Below, one piece after another: positions 19,280-28,108 of a stretch of DNA of 64,000 bases. Every line of letters starts with the position of its first letter. Position 1 is the stretch's first letter. The notes beneath the pieces were generated by a model. That model made no database searches. It was not told the origin of the DNA and saw only the letters and a list, made by a program, of their open reading frames with translations. Position numbers and translations under genes: made by a program. The stretch covers positions 248,001-312,000 of the forward strand of contig NZ_JAMWMR010000006.1 of NCBI RefSeq assembly GCF_023887685.1. The letters are read 5' to 3'. The stretch is from Streptomyces macrolidinus (GTDB lineage: Bacteria > Actinomycetota > Actinomycetes > Streptomycetales > Streptomycetaceae).

Positions 19280-20050
19280 TCAGTGGGCTTCCAGGGCGCT
19301 TGAAGTCCAGTGCCACTGGGTGTGCTGGAGGGAATCGAGTCGGGACACGATCGCTGTGCGTATCGTCGAGAACTCGGCTTCCTGCCAGTAGTCCGGGTGT
19401 GCCGTGGTCTGGTTGTTGTGCTTGCGGTAGATGCCACCTGGGGTATCGAGCATGCGGCCGGGTGCCACCGCGGCGCAGATGAGTACCAGGGCCAGAGCCT
19501 CAAGGGCCGGTAGCGCGGGCCACCCTCCTACCGCTCGGACGAGATCGGTTCGTGCCGCCAGGTGTGTGCCGACTATCGGGAAGCGGTCCGCTTCGTATGC
19601 CTCGCGCAGGGTCTCGTAGCCGAGCGCTCCGGCGAGGGGATCGTAGGGGCCCGGGACGAGGCGCCCGTCCGGGAGCAGGTCCAAGGCGCCGGAGACGCAC
19701 CAGCCTGCGTGGGGATGCGTGGTCAGCTCCTCGATGTCGCGCTGCAGGGCGCCCTCGGTGAGCAGGTCATCGGCGTCGAGTGCGCGGACGACGGATCCTG
19801 TGGCCCTGGCCAGCCCGAGAGTGCGTGCGACGCCGGCTCCGCCGCGCCTCCCGACCGCGTACCGGACGCGCGGATCGTCGGGGAGGTGAGCAAGCGGGCG
19901 ACGGCTGCGTCCGTCCTCCTGCACGATCCACTCCCAGGACCAGCCCTGCGGCAGCGTCTGCTCGGTGAGGGAGGCGTAGGCCTCGCTCAGGTACTGGTGC
20001 CCGCCGTCGTGGACGGGGGTGATGATGCTGATCACCGGCACTACGACCAC
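19280..20050 (-). CDS. Family 2 glycosyltransferase
   Basis: 256 residues, about the size of a single GT-A catalytic domain. VISIITPVHDGGHQYLSEAY is the nucleotide-sugar-binding N-terminus. WIVQEDG and VVRALDADDLLTEGAL, with a DAD (DxD-type) metal-binding motif, and the acceptor-side FPIVGTHLAAR follow. There is no membrane helix, so it is probably cytosolic. The start is taken as GTG at 20050; GTG at 20041 is equally possible. The upstream mini-ORF overlaps this start. The donor and acceptor sugars are unknown, and no sugar biosynthesis genes are adjacent. Confidence 0.83.
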   Translation of the reverse strand: MVVVPVISIITPVHDGGHQYLSEAYASLTEQTLPQGWSWEWIVQEDGRSRRPLAHLPDDPRVRYAVGRRGGAGVARTLGLARATGSVVRALDADDLLTEGALQRDIEELTTHPHAGWCVSGALDLLPDGRLVPGPYDPLAGALGYETLREAYEADRFPIVGTHLAARTDLVRAVGGWPALPALEALALVLICAAVAPGRMLDTPGGIYRKHNNQTTAHPDYWQEAEFSTIRTAIVSRLDSLQHTQWHWTSSALEAH

Positions 20051-20091
20051 CGAGATCCACTGGCGTCGGCGCGAGCCGCATGTTTGCCCAT
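20041..20091 (-). other. Possible 16-codon leader ORF overlapping the glycosyltransferase start
   Basis: ATG at 20089-20091 is preceded by GGAAGGG and encodes MGKHAARADASGSRWS before TAG at 20041-20043. It overlaps the first codons of the glycosyltransferase in another frame. It could couple or attenuate translation, or show that the annotated start is frame-disrupted. Evidence is limited to the ribosome site and overlap. Confidence 0.3.
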
Positions 20092-20182
20092 GCGTGCACC
20101 CTTCCAGATTCCGCCCTGGCGATCCACGCCTTCCCAGGAAGGAGGCCTGACTCGAGCCGCTCCGTGACGACTTGACGGTACG

Positions 20183-21063
20183 TCAGAGAGCGCGTAGTGC
20201 GTCGACGGCGATGCGGGCGGTCGTACCGATGACGGCGTCGGCGGCGGGCAGGGTGGCGGCGGGGTTGGCGGTTCGGGTGAAGACGGCGACGGCGTAGCGG
20301 CCCCCATCGGGGTATTCGACGACGCCGACCTCGTTGCGCACCGTCGGCAGAGTGCCGGTCTTGCCTGCGACATGGACGTCGTCGAAGGGGAACCCGGACG
20401 CCATGCGGTGCGGCCATACCTGGAGGCCGAGGAGGCGGCGGATGGAGGCGCCGTGCTCGGGCGTGCAGGCCTCGTCGCGCCATACGGCGCCCAGCAGTCG
20501 GGTCATGTCGCGGGGGGTGCTGCGGTTGGTGCGGGCCGGGTCGAGAGCCCTGAGCCGGCTGATGACATGTGGATCGGTCAGGGCCTGGGCACCGCCGGGT
20601 CCCACGTCCTCCCGGATGGTGGCGAAGAGCTCCGCGAAGGTGTGGACGGCATGGGTACGCGTCAGGCCGAGGCGGGCCGTGGTGTGGTTGACGGCGTCAA
20701 GGCCGACGCGCTCCAGCAGCAGGTCGGCGGAGGCGTTGTCGCTGACGGCCATCGCCAGGTAGGCGACATCGCGCAAGGACATGCGGACGGGGTCGAGCAT
20801 GGCGGCAAGGCCCGTGGGCCCGGTGGTGCGGTCGGTCGGCCGGCACTCGATCTGTTCGCCGAGATCCAGACGCCCCGCCGCGGCCAGCTCGTGGAGGGTG
20901 ACGAGCAGACAGAGCTTGTGGACGCTGGCGGTGCAGACCGACTGGTCGGCGCCGACGTCGAGCTGTGCGCCGGAGTCGATGTCGAGGGCGTGCAGTCGGC
21001 CGGTGACACGGTGACACCGGCTTCGGCGAAGGCCGCGTGAATGCTGCGAGGGGTGTCGGTCAC
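20183..21063 (-). pseudogene. Class A beta-lactamase, frameshifted near the N-terminus
   Basis: The body has all class A landmarks: SVHK (SxxK with the nucleophilic Ser), SDN in AVSDNASAD, and KTG in AGKTGTLPT, followed by strands to the C-terminus. The natural start is GTG at 21063 (TDTPRSIHAAFAEAGVT). After about 18 codons the frame is lost at a tandem 8-bp duplication. With one copy removed, AGVT continues directly into GRLHALDIDSG in the frame of the rest. Unless translation slips or the extra copy is an assembly artefact, the enzyme is not made. No Sec signal peptide is evident even in the repaired frame, which is unusual for this class. The GTG overlaps the TGA of the upstream LysR gene (GTGA), indicating translational coupling. 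Confidence 0.8.
21002..21017. repeat. 8-bp tandem duplication that breaks the beta-lactamase frame
   Basis: GGTGACAC occurs twice head to tail (21002-21009 and 21010-21017). Deleting one copy restores a continuous beta-lactamase reading frame. Such a repeat could revert by slippage. Confidence 0.85.
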
Positions 21064-22033
21064 AGCCAGTACTCCGATGCCGGACGAAGGTACAGCGGGC
21101 GCGAGGGTACATCGGAGGTCGCGTCGGCCGTCGTACGCAGTGCGTGCGTGGCCGCTTCCGTGAAGGCCTTGACGGCGGCGTCACCACGGCCCTTGGGCCA
21201 GGCGACGGAGTGCCGCCAGGCCAGTGGGGCACCGGCGAGCGGGCGCCACACGACACCCGAGTCGGGGCGCTGGCCGTGAACCTGCTCGGGCCGGGTGTCG
21301 CGTGGGCCGAAGGCGACCGCGTCGGCGGACAGGAGCAGACCGTGGACGAAGCTGGCGCCCTGGCCGTGCCGGACGGCGGCGGGGGTGAAGCCGTTGCGGG
21401 CGCACGCGGTCAGCAGGTCGTCGTACAGCGCCGGGGCGTCGGCGCGGGGAAAGAGGATCAGGTCGTGTCCGGCGAGAGCGGAGAGCGGCACCTCGTCGAG
21501 TTCCGCCGCCGCGACGGTGCGCGGCAGCAGCACGCCCAGCTCACGACGGAGCACCGGGCCCAGCTCCAGGCCGGAGACATCGCAGGGGTGGTGGACGATC
21601 CCGACGTCCAGATCGTGCGATGCCAGCCGGGCGAGCTGCTGGGCCGTGGTCAGCTCCAGCAGCACCAACTCCAGCCCGAGATGCCTGCGTTGGAATTCCG
21701 TCAGCAGCGCGGCGACGGTCTCGCCCGCGATGTCCGGCGACAGCGCGGCGCGCAGGAGGCCGGTCTCGCCGTCCCGGATACGGCGCGCGGTGGCCATGAA
21801 CGCCTCTGAACCCGCGAGCAGTTCACGGGCCTGTGCCAGCAGCAGCGTCCCCGCCTCGGTGATGGTCACCCGGCGGCTGCTGCGCTCGAACAGCCGGACA
21901 CCCAACTCCCGTTCCAGGGCTGGATGCGCTGCGACAGCGGTGGCTGGGCCATGCCCAGACGGGCCGCGGCACGGCCGAAGTGTGACTCTTCTGCAACAGC
22001 GACGAAGCACTCCAGGTGCGGCACAAGGTTCAC
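21060..22033 (-). pseudogene. LysR-family transcriptional regulator, single-base frameshift
   Basis: From GTG at 22033 the frame reads [35 protein letters not shown], then IQ, a canonical LysR winged-helix N-terminus. At about 21917-21922 one base is missing (CAGCCCTGGAAC where CAGGCCCTGGAA is expected). [20 protein letters not shown] then continues in another frame, followed by the full effector-binding domain to EYWL. It could be a genuine lesion or a one-base sequencing error in a short homopolymer. The stop overlaps the beta-lactamase GTG. By analogy with LysR/AmpR-type beta-lactamase regulators it would sense wall stress and control the beta-lactamase and the divergent penicillin-binding protein. 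Confidence 0.8.
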
Positions 22034-22049
22034 AAGCAGCAATCATGTC

Positions 22050-22081
22050 GACTCTTGATGGATCCGAGATCAATATGAGTC
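22050..22081. promoter_or_regulatory. LysR-type operator between the LysR gene and the penicillin-binding protein gene
   Basis: TTGAT (22055-22059) and ATCAA (22069-22073) form an inverted repeat with nine bases between, the T-N11-A kind of site bound by LysR proteins. Flanking GACTC (22050-22054) and GAGTC (22077-22081) add outer dyad symmetry. It lies in the 150-bp divergent gap. Confidence 0.6.
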
Positions 22082-22185
22082 TTGGACAGATCGGGCAAGG
22101 CGTTGCTCTCCTGAGGTCATGGCTGCGGTCGCCCCGAGCGTGCGGGGAGGCCTGTGAACTCCCCTTCCGGCGACAGGACTTCGCG

Positions 22186-23832
22186 ATGCATGAATCCGGA
22201 CACGTACCCGCTCCCTCCACCAACGGTCGTCGCAAGCCCCGCAAGATGCTCGGGGCTGTCGCCGCGGCGGTCGGGGTGACCGCGGTCGCCGTAGGAGCGA
22301 CGAGTGCGGCCGGTCTCGGCCCCTTCGCCCGCGGCGCATCCCCCGATTCCGGTCCCGACCCGGCGGCCGTGGGCCAGGCGCGCGCCTTCCTCGACGACTG
22401 GGCCGCGGGCCGACTGCCGAGTGCGGCGGGTCGTACCACCAGACCCGAAACGGCGCAGGAGGTGCTGAGCAACTTCACCGCGGGCCTCGACATCGGCAAA
22501 CCCGCTCTGACGGCCGCGACCCCGGCAACTGCCAACGGTGGCACCGTCGTTGTCCCCTTCACGGCGCGGATGCCCATCACCGACCTGGGCACATGGACGT
22601 ACAAGTCGAAACTGTCGCTGAGCAAGCAGGACGGAGGTGGGTGGAAGGTGGACCGGACGCTGTCGCTCGTCCACCCGCACCTGAGTGAGACGGAGAAGTT
22701 CCATCTGGAGCGTGCGAAGACGGAGGTTCCCAAGGCCGCTGACCGGCATGGGGAATCCCTCTCGGGCGACGAGTACCCGTCCTTGAGTCCCGTCCTGGCC
22801 CAGCTCGGCTCCGGCGGTTCCGGTCCGCGCGGCACGATCCAGCTCGTCGACCGGGCCACCGGAGAGGTCGAGCGCACGGAGGCCACCTTCGGCGCGAAGT
22901 CCGACGTACCGACGGAGGGAACCGTCCGCACCACCCTCGACGCCATCTGGCAGTCCGCCGCGGAGGAGGCGCTCACCTCCCAAGCCGACGGAAAGAACGC
23001 CTCACTTGTCGCCCTCCGGATCGACAACGGCGAGATCCTGGCCGTCGCCAACTCCCCGTCATCCGGCTTCAACCGCGCCGTCTCCGGCACCTATGCGCCG
23101 GGCTCCACCTGGAAGGTCATCACGAGCAGCGCTCTGCTGCTCAAGAACGCCGTCGCACCCGACGACATCGTGGACTGCCCCAAATACCTCACCGTGGGCA
23201 AGGAGTTCCACAACGTGGAGACCTCCGAACACCGCAACGCCACCTTCCGGAAGGACTTCACCGAGTCGTGCAACACCGCGTTCATCAGCCTGCGCGGCAA
23301 GCTCGGCAACCGGGAGCTGGGCGACGTCGCCCGCACGTACTTCGGCGTCGGCCAGGAATGGCACGTCGGCATTTCCACGTACGACGGATCGGTACCGGAG
23401 CCGAAGGACGAGACCGAGAAGGCCGCCTCGATGATCGGGCAGGGCAGGATCCAGGCCAACCCGCTGATCATGGCGTCGGTCACCGCGACCGCGGTCTCCG
23501 GCACCTTCCACGAGCCCACGATCAGGGGAGGGACCGAGAAGACCACCACGACGACCCCGCTCCCGGCGAAGGTCGTCTCGCAACTGCGCGAGATGATGCG
23601 CGCCACCGTCACCGACGGCACGGCCAGAAGACTGTCCGACCTGCCCGGCGACCTCGGCGCGAAGACCGGCACCGCCGAGGTCTCCGACGACGAACCCAAC
23701 AACGGCTGGCTCGTCGCCTACCGCGGCAACGTCGCCGTGGCCTGCGTCGTGGAGCAGGGAGTCACCGGCGGCGGCTCCGCAGGCCCCATCGTGCACAGCC
23801 TGCTGGCCGCTGTCCCCACCGACGCGTCGTGA
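22186..23832 (+). CDS. Penicillin-binding protein, MecA-like N-terminal plus transpeptidase domain
   Basis: 548 residues. One N-terminal membrane anchor or signal segment (about residues 23-43) precedes an NTF2-like MecA_N domain (AVGQARAFLDDWAAG to about residue 165). A penicillin-binding transpeptidase domain follows with STWK (SxxK nucleophile, GSTWKVIT), SCN (SxN, FTESCNTAF) and KTG (GAKTGTAEV). It would cross-link peptidoglycan outside the membrane. The dimerisation domain usual in PBP2-like proteins is short. The ATG at 22186 is chosen because it begins just before the membrane segment; the ribosome site is weak (CAGGAC). Divergent from the LysR/beta-lactamase pair with a LysR-type palindrome between, so it may be induced by beta-lactams. 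Confidence 0.88.
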   Translation: MHESGHVPAPSTNGRRKPRKMLGAVAAAVGVTAVAVGATSAAGLGPFARGASPDSGPDPAAVGQARAFLDDWAAGRLPSAAGRTTRPETAQEVLSNFTAGLDIGKPALTAATPATANGGTVVVPFTARMPITDLGTWTYKSKLSLSKQDGGGWKVDRTLSLVHPHLSETEKFHLERAKTEVPKAADRHGESLSGDEYPSLSPVLAQLGSGGSGPRGTIQLVDRATGEVERTEATFGAKSDVPTEGTVRTTLDAIWQSAAEEALTSQADGKNASLVALRIDNGEILAVANSPSSGFNRAVSGTYAPGSTWKVITSSALLLKNAVAPDDIVDCPKYLTVGKEFHNVETSEHRNATFRKDFTESCNTAFISLRGKLGNRELGDVARTYFGVGQEWHVGISTYDGSVPEPKDETEKAASMIGQGRIQANPLIMASVTATAVSGTFHEPTIRGGTEKTTTTTPLPAKVVSQLREMMRATVTDGTARRLSDLPGDLGAKTGTAEVSDDEPNNGWLVAYRGNVAVACVVEQGVTGGGSAGPIVHSLLAAVPTDAS

Positions 23833-24032
23833 TGCAACGGCCACTCGGCTGGGATGCCACTCGGCAGGGATGCCGGTGAACGCGGAGGACGCCCGCGAGG
23901 CGGCCCGCTGTCCGGCGGAGGCCCGCGGGTGTCAGCGCTGCGGGACATACTCGTGCCGCGGCGCCACCCGGGTGCCACGGTTGACCTGTTGACCTGCTCC
24001 CCGGCGCGGTCACAGGACGTTCCTGACGACAG

Positions 24033-24190
24033 GGATCGAGGGCGTGCTTGCCGCGGGTCCGGCCCGCTTCGAGGTGCCGCAGCACCGTCGCCCCTTCGGT
24101 CAAGGGGTGACCCTGGGGGGCCGGGCGTGTACACGCCGTGGGCGATGAGGGACTCGATCTCGACGAGCAACGACTGGTAGAGGGACGGGG
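24033..24190 (-). pseudogene. Fragment of a zinc-type alcohol dehydrogenase / quinone oxidoreductase C-terminus
   Basis: On the minus strand, YQSLLVEIESLIAHGVYTPG continues in a second frame as HPLTEGATVLRHLEAGRTRGK. This is the typical C-terminal helix and strand of medium-chain quinone oxidoreductases (HPLxxxxxVLRxLExxRTxGK). Only about 50 codons in two frames remain, with no nucleotide-binding domain, so it is a decayed relic. The remaining 23833-24322 gap holds nothing else I can identify. Confidence 0.45.
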
Positions 24191-24322
24191 GCCGAGGCCG
24201 CCGGCGCGCCGATGTGCAGCACCTTGACCTGGCCTCCAGCACGGCCGGAACCCGGAACGGTGAGCGCGGGCGCCCGCCGTGCGGGCCCCGCGCTCTCTCA
24301 CGTTCAGTGCCAGTACTTCATG

Positions 24323-25513
24323 TCAGTTCCCCCTTCCCGGCTGCCGTGGGCGCAGGGTGACCTCGAAGCGGTCGAGACCGCGAAGGGTCAGATTGCGCCG
24401 GTGTTCTGGTTCCGCGACCGCCCGTGCCTCGGGATAGTCCCTGGCCAGGGTCCCGAGGAGCGATCCGGCCAGCCGGATCGCCATGGACGCGCCCAGACAG
24501 GCATGGGCACCGCGCCCGAACCCCAGATGCGGATTCGGGGCGCGGTCCAGTCGCAGCTCGGTGGGGTGAGGGAAGCGCAGCGGGTCGTGGTTGGCCGCGC
24601 CGAGCAGCAGCGTGACCGGGTCACCGGCCCGGATGACGACGCCCGCCAGCTCGGTCTCCGTCACACAGACACGCGCGTCCGCCTGCACGGGCGCGTCGTA
24701 CCGGATCAGCTCGTCGACGGCGGTGGACACGGACGCCTCGCGGAAGGCGGCCAGGGCACCGGGGGTCGTCAGCAGAGCCGCAGCGGCGTTGCCGAGCAGC
24801 CGGGAGGCGGATTCGTAGCCCGCGTGGAGAACGGCGCGCAAGCTGTTGCGCAGGACTGTGCGGTCCACGCCCGCGGCATCCGCGTTCCGGGCGACGTAGG
24901 CGATGAGCCCTTCCTCGGGCGGATCGGCGAGCCAGCCGCCCGCGTACTCGGCGAGTTCGGCCCGCGCGGCGACCGCCGGTTCGTGCTTCTCCGGCCACAG
25001 CCCGGCGTCCATCCCGTCGACGACGGTACGGGACATGGGCGCGAACCACGCCTGGTCCGGGGCCGGTACGCCGAGGAAGGCGGTGATGAACCGCAGCGCC
25101 AGCGGTTCGGCCAGTTCCCCGACGAAGTCGATGGACGGCCGCCCGGCCAGCTCGGCGAGCAGGTCTTCGATCTGCCCTTCCAGCCGGTCGTGCAGCGCCT
25201 TGCGGTCCTGGGCCCGGAATCCGTCGAGCAACAGATGGCGAATCGCGGTGTGTTCAGGCGGATCGAGTGTCTGGACGCTCAGCAAGGGGGAGGGAATGTC
25301 CTCGCCCGCACGACGCCAGTCGGAGGCGAATCGCGCGCTGTCGGTGAGTACGGCAAGGCAATCGGCGTGCCGAGTCAAAACCCAGGAGCCTAGCAGTTCA
25401 TGCCAGAAGACGGGAGAGGTCGCGCGCAACTCCGCATAAGCGGAATAGGGGTTCCGTAAGACCGACGGACGGGCCAGATCCAAGATCGGATCGATGGCAG
25501 CCGCTTGATCCAC
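24323..25513 (-). CDS. Cytochrome P450 with atypical I-helix
   Basis: 396 residues. The heme-binding loop FGRGAHACLG places the ligand Cys at about residue 339. ELIRYDAP supplies the ExxR motif, and HTAIRHLLLDGF is the C-helix region. The I-helix reads LHAGYESAS where most P450s have AGxET/DT; the conserved acid-alcohol pair is partly kept (Glu-Ser instead of Glu-Thr). GTG at 25513 has GGGGGAG about seven bases upstream. It is divergent from a second P450 across 200 bp. No ferredoxin or reductase gene is adjacent. It could decorate the NRPS product 7 kb downstream or belong to a separate pair; the sequence does not decide. Confidence 0.88.
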   Translation of the reverse strand: MDQAAAIDPILDLARPSVLRNPYSAYAELRATSPVFWHELLGSWVLTRHADCLAVLTDSARFASDWRRAGEDIPSPLLSVQTLDPPEHTAIRHLLLDGFRAQDRKALHDRLEGQIEDLLAELAGRPSIDFVGELAEPLALRFITAFLGVPAPDQAWFAPMSRTVVDGMDAGLWPEKHEPAVAARAELAEYAGGWLADPPEEGLIAYVARNADAAGVDRTVLRNSLRAVLHAGYESASRLLGNAAAALLTTPGALAAFREASVSTAVDELIRYDAPVQADARVCVTETELAGVVIRAGDPVTLLLGAANHDPLRFPHPTELRLDRAPNPHLGFGRGAHACLGASMAIRLAGSLLGTLARDYPEARAVAEPEHRRNLTLRGLDRFEVTLRPRQPGRGN

Positions 25514-25713
25514 GACAATCTCCCCCCGTGCAGAAGGCCTGGTTGAGGCCGTGTTTGCTTCCGGCAGAGCAAATGCGAAGTGGCGAAATCACCGGTGGGT
25601 GACGCGCGTTCGCCGTACATCTCGAAGTGATCGTCGGCGACGCTACCACGCCACTTGAGCGAATGGTATGACTACCTGGCTTAGAACTTTCGTATGACGT
25701 CGGGGAGTTGAGG

Positions 25714-26940
25714 ATGTCCGAGCAAAGCCAGACAATCGTCCACGATGTGCCGGTGAATGTCGCTCAACAGGCGGACCCCTACCCGCTGTTCGAGCGCATT
25801 CGGGAACAAGGCGTGGTTCAGCGGGTACGGCTGAATCCCACTCTTGAAGTGTGGATGATCACCGGCTACGACGAGGCCGTGTCGGCGCTCACCGACCCGA
25901 GGCTCAGCAACAGCCCGGTCAAGGTCAACGGCCTCGCCGAGGAGATGGCCCACCAGGAGCGCACCAACGTCCTGATGGCCAGCATGCTGGTGGCCGACGG
26001 CGACGATCACACCCGCTTGCGCAACCTTGTCTCCAAGGCCTTCACCGCACGCCGCGTGGACCGACTGGCGCCGCGCATCCAGGAACACACCGACGCCTTC
26101 CTCGACGCGTTCGCCGCGCGGGGATCCGCCGACCTGGTCACCGAGTTCGCCCTGCCGCTGCCCATGGCCGTACTCAGCGAGCTCATCGGTATTCCGGCCG
26201 AGGGGCAACCGGATTTCGCCAGGCTCGCGGTCGGGCTGATCATGCCGCCCAACACCCCGGAGCGACTTGCCAAGGGCGCCCGCGCCCGTGCCGAACTCGT
26301 CGAGTTCTTCGAGCCGTTGATCGCCGCACGCAAGGCGGAGCCGCGCGACGACCTGCTCAGCGCGCTGTGCGCGGCCCAGGCCGAGGAACGGATCAGCGAC
26401 CGCGAACTGCTCTCCATGGCCATCCTGCTCACCCTCGCCGGGCACGAGACGACCGCCAGCGTGATCGCGAACGGTGTCCACGCCCTGCTGCGCAACCCCG
26501 AGCAGTGCGCGGTCCTTCGGAACGACCCCACCCTGCTCCCCGGTGCGATCGAGGAACTGCTGCGCTACGAGGGCCCGGTCAGCCGCGGCGTCGCCCGCTT
26601 CACCGTCGAGGACTTCGAGATCGCCGGTGTCACCATCCCGGCGGGCGAGATGATCATCGTCGGACTCGCCGCGGCCAACCGTGACCCGGCCCGCTACGAC
26701 CGGCCCGACATCCTCGACGTCGCCCGACGGGAAGTCCCCCAGCAACTCGCCTTCGGCCACGGCGCGCACTTCTGCCTGGGCGCCCCGCTGGCCAGGGCCG
26801 AGGCCCGGATCGCCATCGGCTCCCTGCTGCGCCGCTTCCCCGACCTGGAACTGGCGACTCCGGACGAATCCCTGGCCCGCCGCGAGGGCATTCTCCGCGG
26901 GATGGCCACGCTGCCGGTGACCTTCACGCCGCAGAAGTAG
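25714..26940 (+). CDS. Cytochrome P450 (bacterial class I type)
   Basis: 408 residues with every standard landmark: DDHTRLRNLVSKAFT (C-helix), LAGHETTAS (oxygen-activating I-helix with Glu-Thr), ELLRYEGPVSR (ExxR) and FGHGAHFCLG with heme Cys at about residue 354. Soluble, needing ferredoxin and a reductase encoded elsewhere. ATG at 25714 has GGGGAG six bases upstream; the TTG two codons earlier lacks such a site. Its divergence from the neighbouring P450 suggests shared control from the 200-bp gap. The closest general type is the CYP105/107-like oxygenases of specialised metabolism, but the substrate is unknown. Confidence 0.92.
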   Translation: MSEQSQTIVHDVPVNVAQQADPYPLFERIREQGVVQRVRLNPTLEVWMITGYDEAVSALTDPRLSNSPVKVNGLAEEMAHQERTNVLMASMLVADGDDHTRLRNLVSKAFTARRVDRLAPRIQEHTDAFLDAFAARGSADLVTEFALPLPMAVLSELIGIPAEGQPDFARLAVGLIMPPNTPERLAKGARARAELVEFFEPLIAARKAEPRDDLLSALCAAQAEERISDRELLSMAILLTLAGHETTASVIANGVHALLRNPEQCAVLRNDPTLLPGAIEELLRYEGPVSRGVARFTVEDFEIAGVTIPAGEMIIVGLAAANRDPARYDRPDILDVARREVPQQLAFGHGAHFCLGAPLARAEARIAIGSLLRRFPDLELATPDESLARREGILRGMATLPVTFTPQK

Positions 26941-27119
26941 GCATTAGTAGGCATTGGTAGGGCAATGATAGGAATTCACGTCGCAGAAGCAGGCATTCAC
27001 CCGCAGAAGCAGGGGCAGACGCTCACGGCTCCGCGCGCGCCGACCTGCTGCACCCTCCCGGCTGGGACGCGTCGTACGCAGCCGGAATCGGACATCCGGA
27101 GACAGACATCCGGAGACAG
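26930..27119. repeat. Short direct repeats between the P450 and the methyltransferase
   Basis: CGCAGAAGYAGG occurs three times (about 26930, 26982 and 27002), each preceded by a TTCAC word, so the end of the P450 gene appears partly re-duplicated downstream. A 14-bp unit, ACATCCGGAGACAG, is tandemly repeated at 27092-27105 and 27106-27119. There is no coding in this 200-bp gap. Confidence 0.7.
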
Positions 27120-27147
27120 ACCTACCGGAGAGGTAGAGGTAGTCCCC

Positions 27148-27924
27148 ATGGCATCGGCCTCCAGTACAGCGGAGTTCGACGAGATAGCCCCCACCTATGA
27201 CCAGTCTCGCGGCGGAACAGCCCGCGCCGCCGGGTTCGCCGACCAGTTGGCACCGCTGCTGGACCCGGCGCACCCGGTCCTCGACATCGGTGTCGGCACC
27301 GGCATCGTGGCCGCCGAGCTGACGGCCCGGGGCCATACGGTGTGCGGCGTCGACCTCTCTCCGGGCATGCTCGCCCTGGCCAGGAACCGGCTGGGGCGGC
27401 GCGTGGCCGTGGGCGACGCCTGTCGGCTGCCCGTGCGTACGGCGTCGGTGACGCAGGCGGTGTCCACGTGGCTGCTGCACACCGGCCCCGACCGCGGGGC
27501 CGTCTTCGGGGAGGTCGCCCGGGTGCTCCGTCCCGGCGGTCGGTACCTGGTGATCCCGGCCCGGGGCATGCGCCCCACGGACGACATCGGCCGCATCATG
27601 AACGAGTTGGAGGACCGTCTCGATCCCGCGGGGACCCGGCAGGACGGCCCGGAGGTACTCGCCCCGATCGCCGCGGCGCGGGGCCTGGTCTACGAGGGCC
27701 CGGCCGGCGAGCGGCCCGCGACGTTCACCGTGTCGCCGCAGGACATGGCGCGGTCGCTGTCCGGCGGACTGTTCACCGGCGCTTGGTCGCTCGGCGAGGA
27801 CGAGGACGACCTGCGCGTCGTGGACGAGGCCCGCGAGCGACTGCTCGCCCTGCCCGACCCCACCGCGCCCCGGGTACGGACGATGACCGACTTCGTCATG
27901 GTCTTCACCCGGACCGAGAGCTGA
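27148..27924 (+). CDS. Class I SAM-dependent methyltransferase
   Basis: 258 residues. VLDIGVGTGIVAAEL is motif I of the Rossmann methyltransferase fold. GVDLSPGMLALARN holds the acidic residue that binds the SAM ribose, and VTQAVSTWLLHTGPDRGAVFGEVARVLRPGGRYL is the UbiE/Methyltransf_11-type motif II-III region. The C-terminal 60 residues may contact substrate. The ATG is preceded by GAGGTAGAGGTAG. Co-directional with the upstream P450 and followed by a strong terminator, so both could be one transcript. The methyl acceptor, whether small molecule or otherwise, cannot be told. Confidence 0.85.
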   Translation: MASASSTAEFDEIAPTYDQSRGGTARAAGFADQLAPLLDPAHPVLDIGVGTGIVAAELTARGHTVCGVDLSPGMLALARNRLGRRVAVGDACRLPVRTASVTQAVSTWLLHTGPDRGAVFGEVARVLRPGGRYLVIPARGMRPTDDIGRIMNELEDRLDPAGTRQDGPEVLAPIAAARGLVYEGPAGERPATFTVSPQDMARSLSGGLFTGAWSLGEDEDDLRVVDEARERLLALPDPTAPRVRTMTDFVMVFTRTES

Positions 27925-27937
27925 GCAACGGTCGGCT

Positions 27938-27973
27938 TCTCCTGAGGGCGACGATGGGGCGGCCCTCAGGAGA
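27938..27973 (+). terminator. Perfect 12-bp hairpin after the methyltransferase gene
   Basis: TCTCCTGAGGGC (27938-27949) pairs perfectly with GCCCTCAGGAGA (27962-27973), starting 14 bases after the stop. Confidence 0.8.
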
Positions 27974-28108
27974 CCCCGGCCCTGGCCGCCCCCGGTGATG
28001 AGCCGAGTGCGGTCGGTGCAGGGGCGACGGGCCGATTCGCGGGGCGATATCGGGACACGCAGCATGGAAATGAACCCGAATGCCGTCGTATCGCGGAGGT
28101 GAACCGCG

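Noticed and set aside
21060..23090. 676-residue minus-strand protein
   Set aside because: Only its C-terminal part is the LysR effector domain. The rest is the antisense of the penicillin-binding protein gene, and the real LysR N-terminus lies in another frame.
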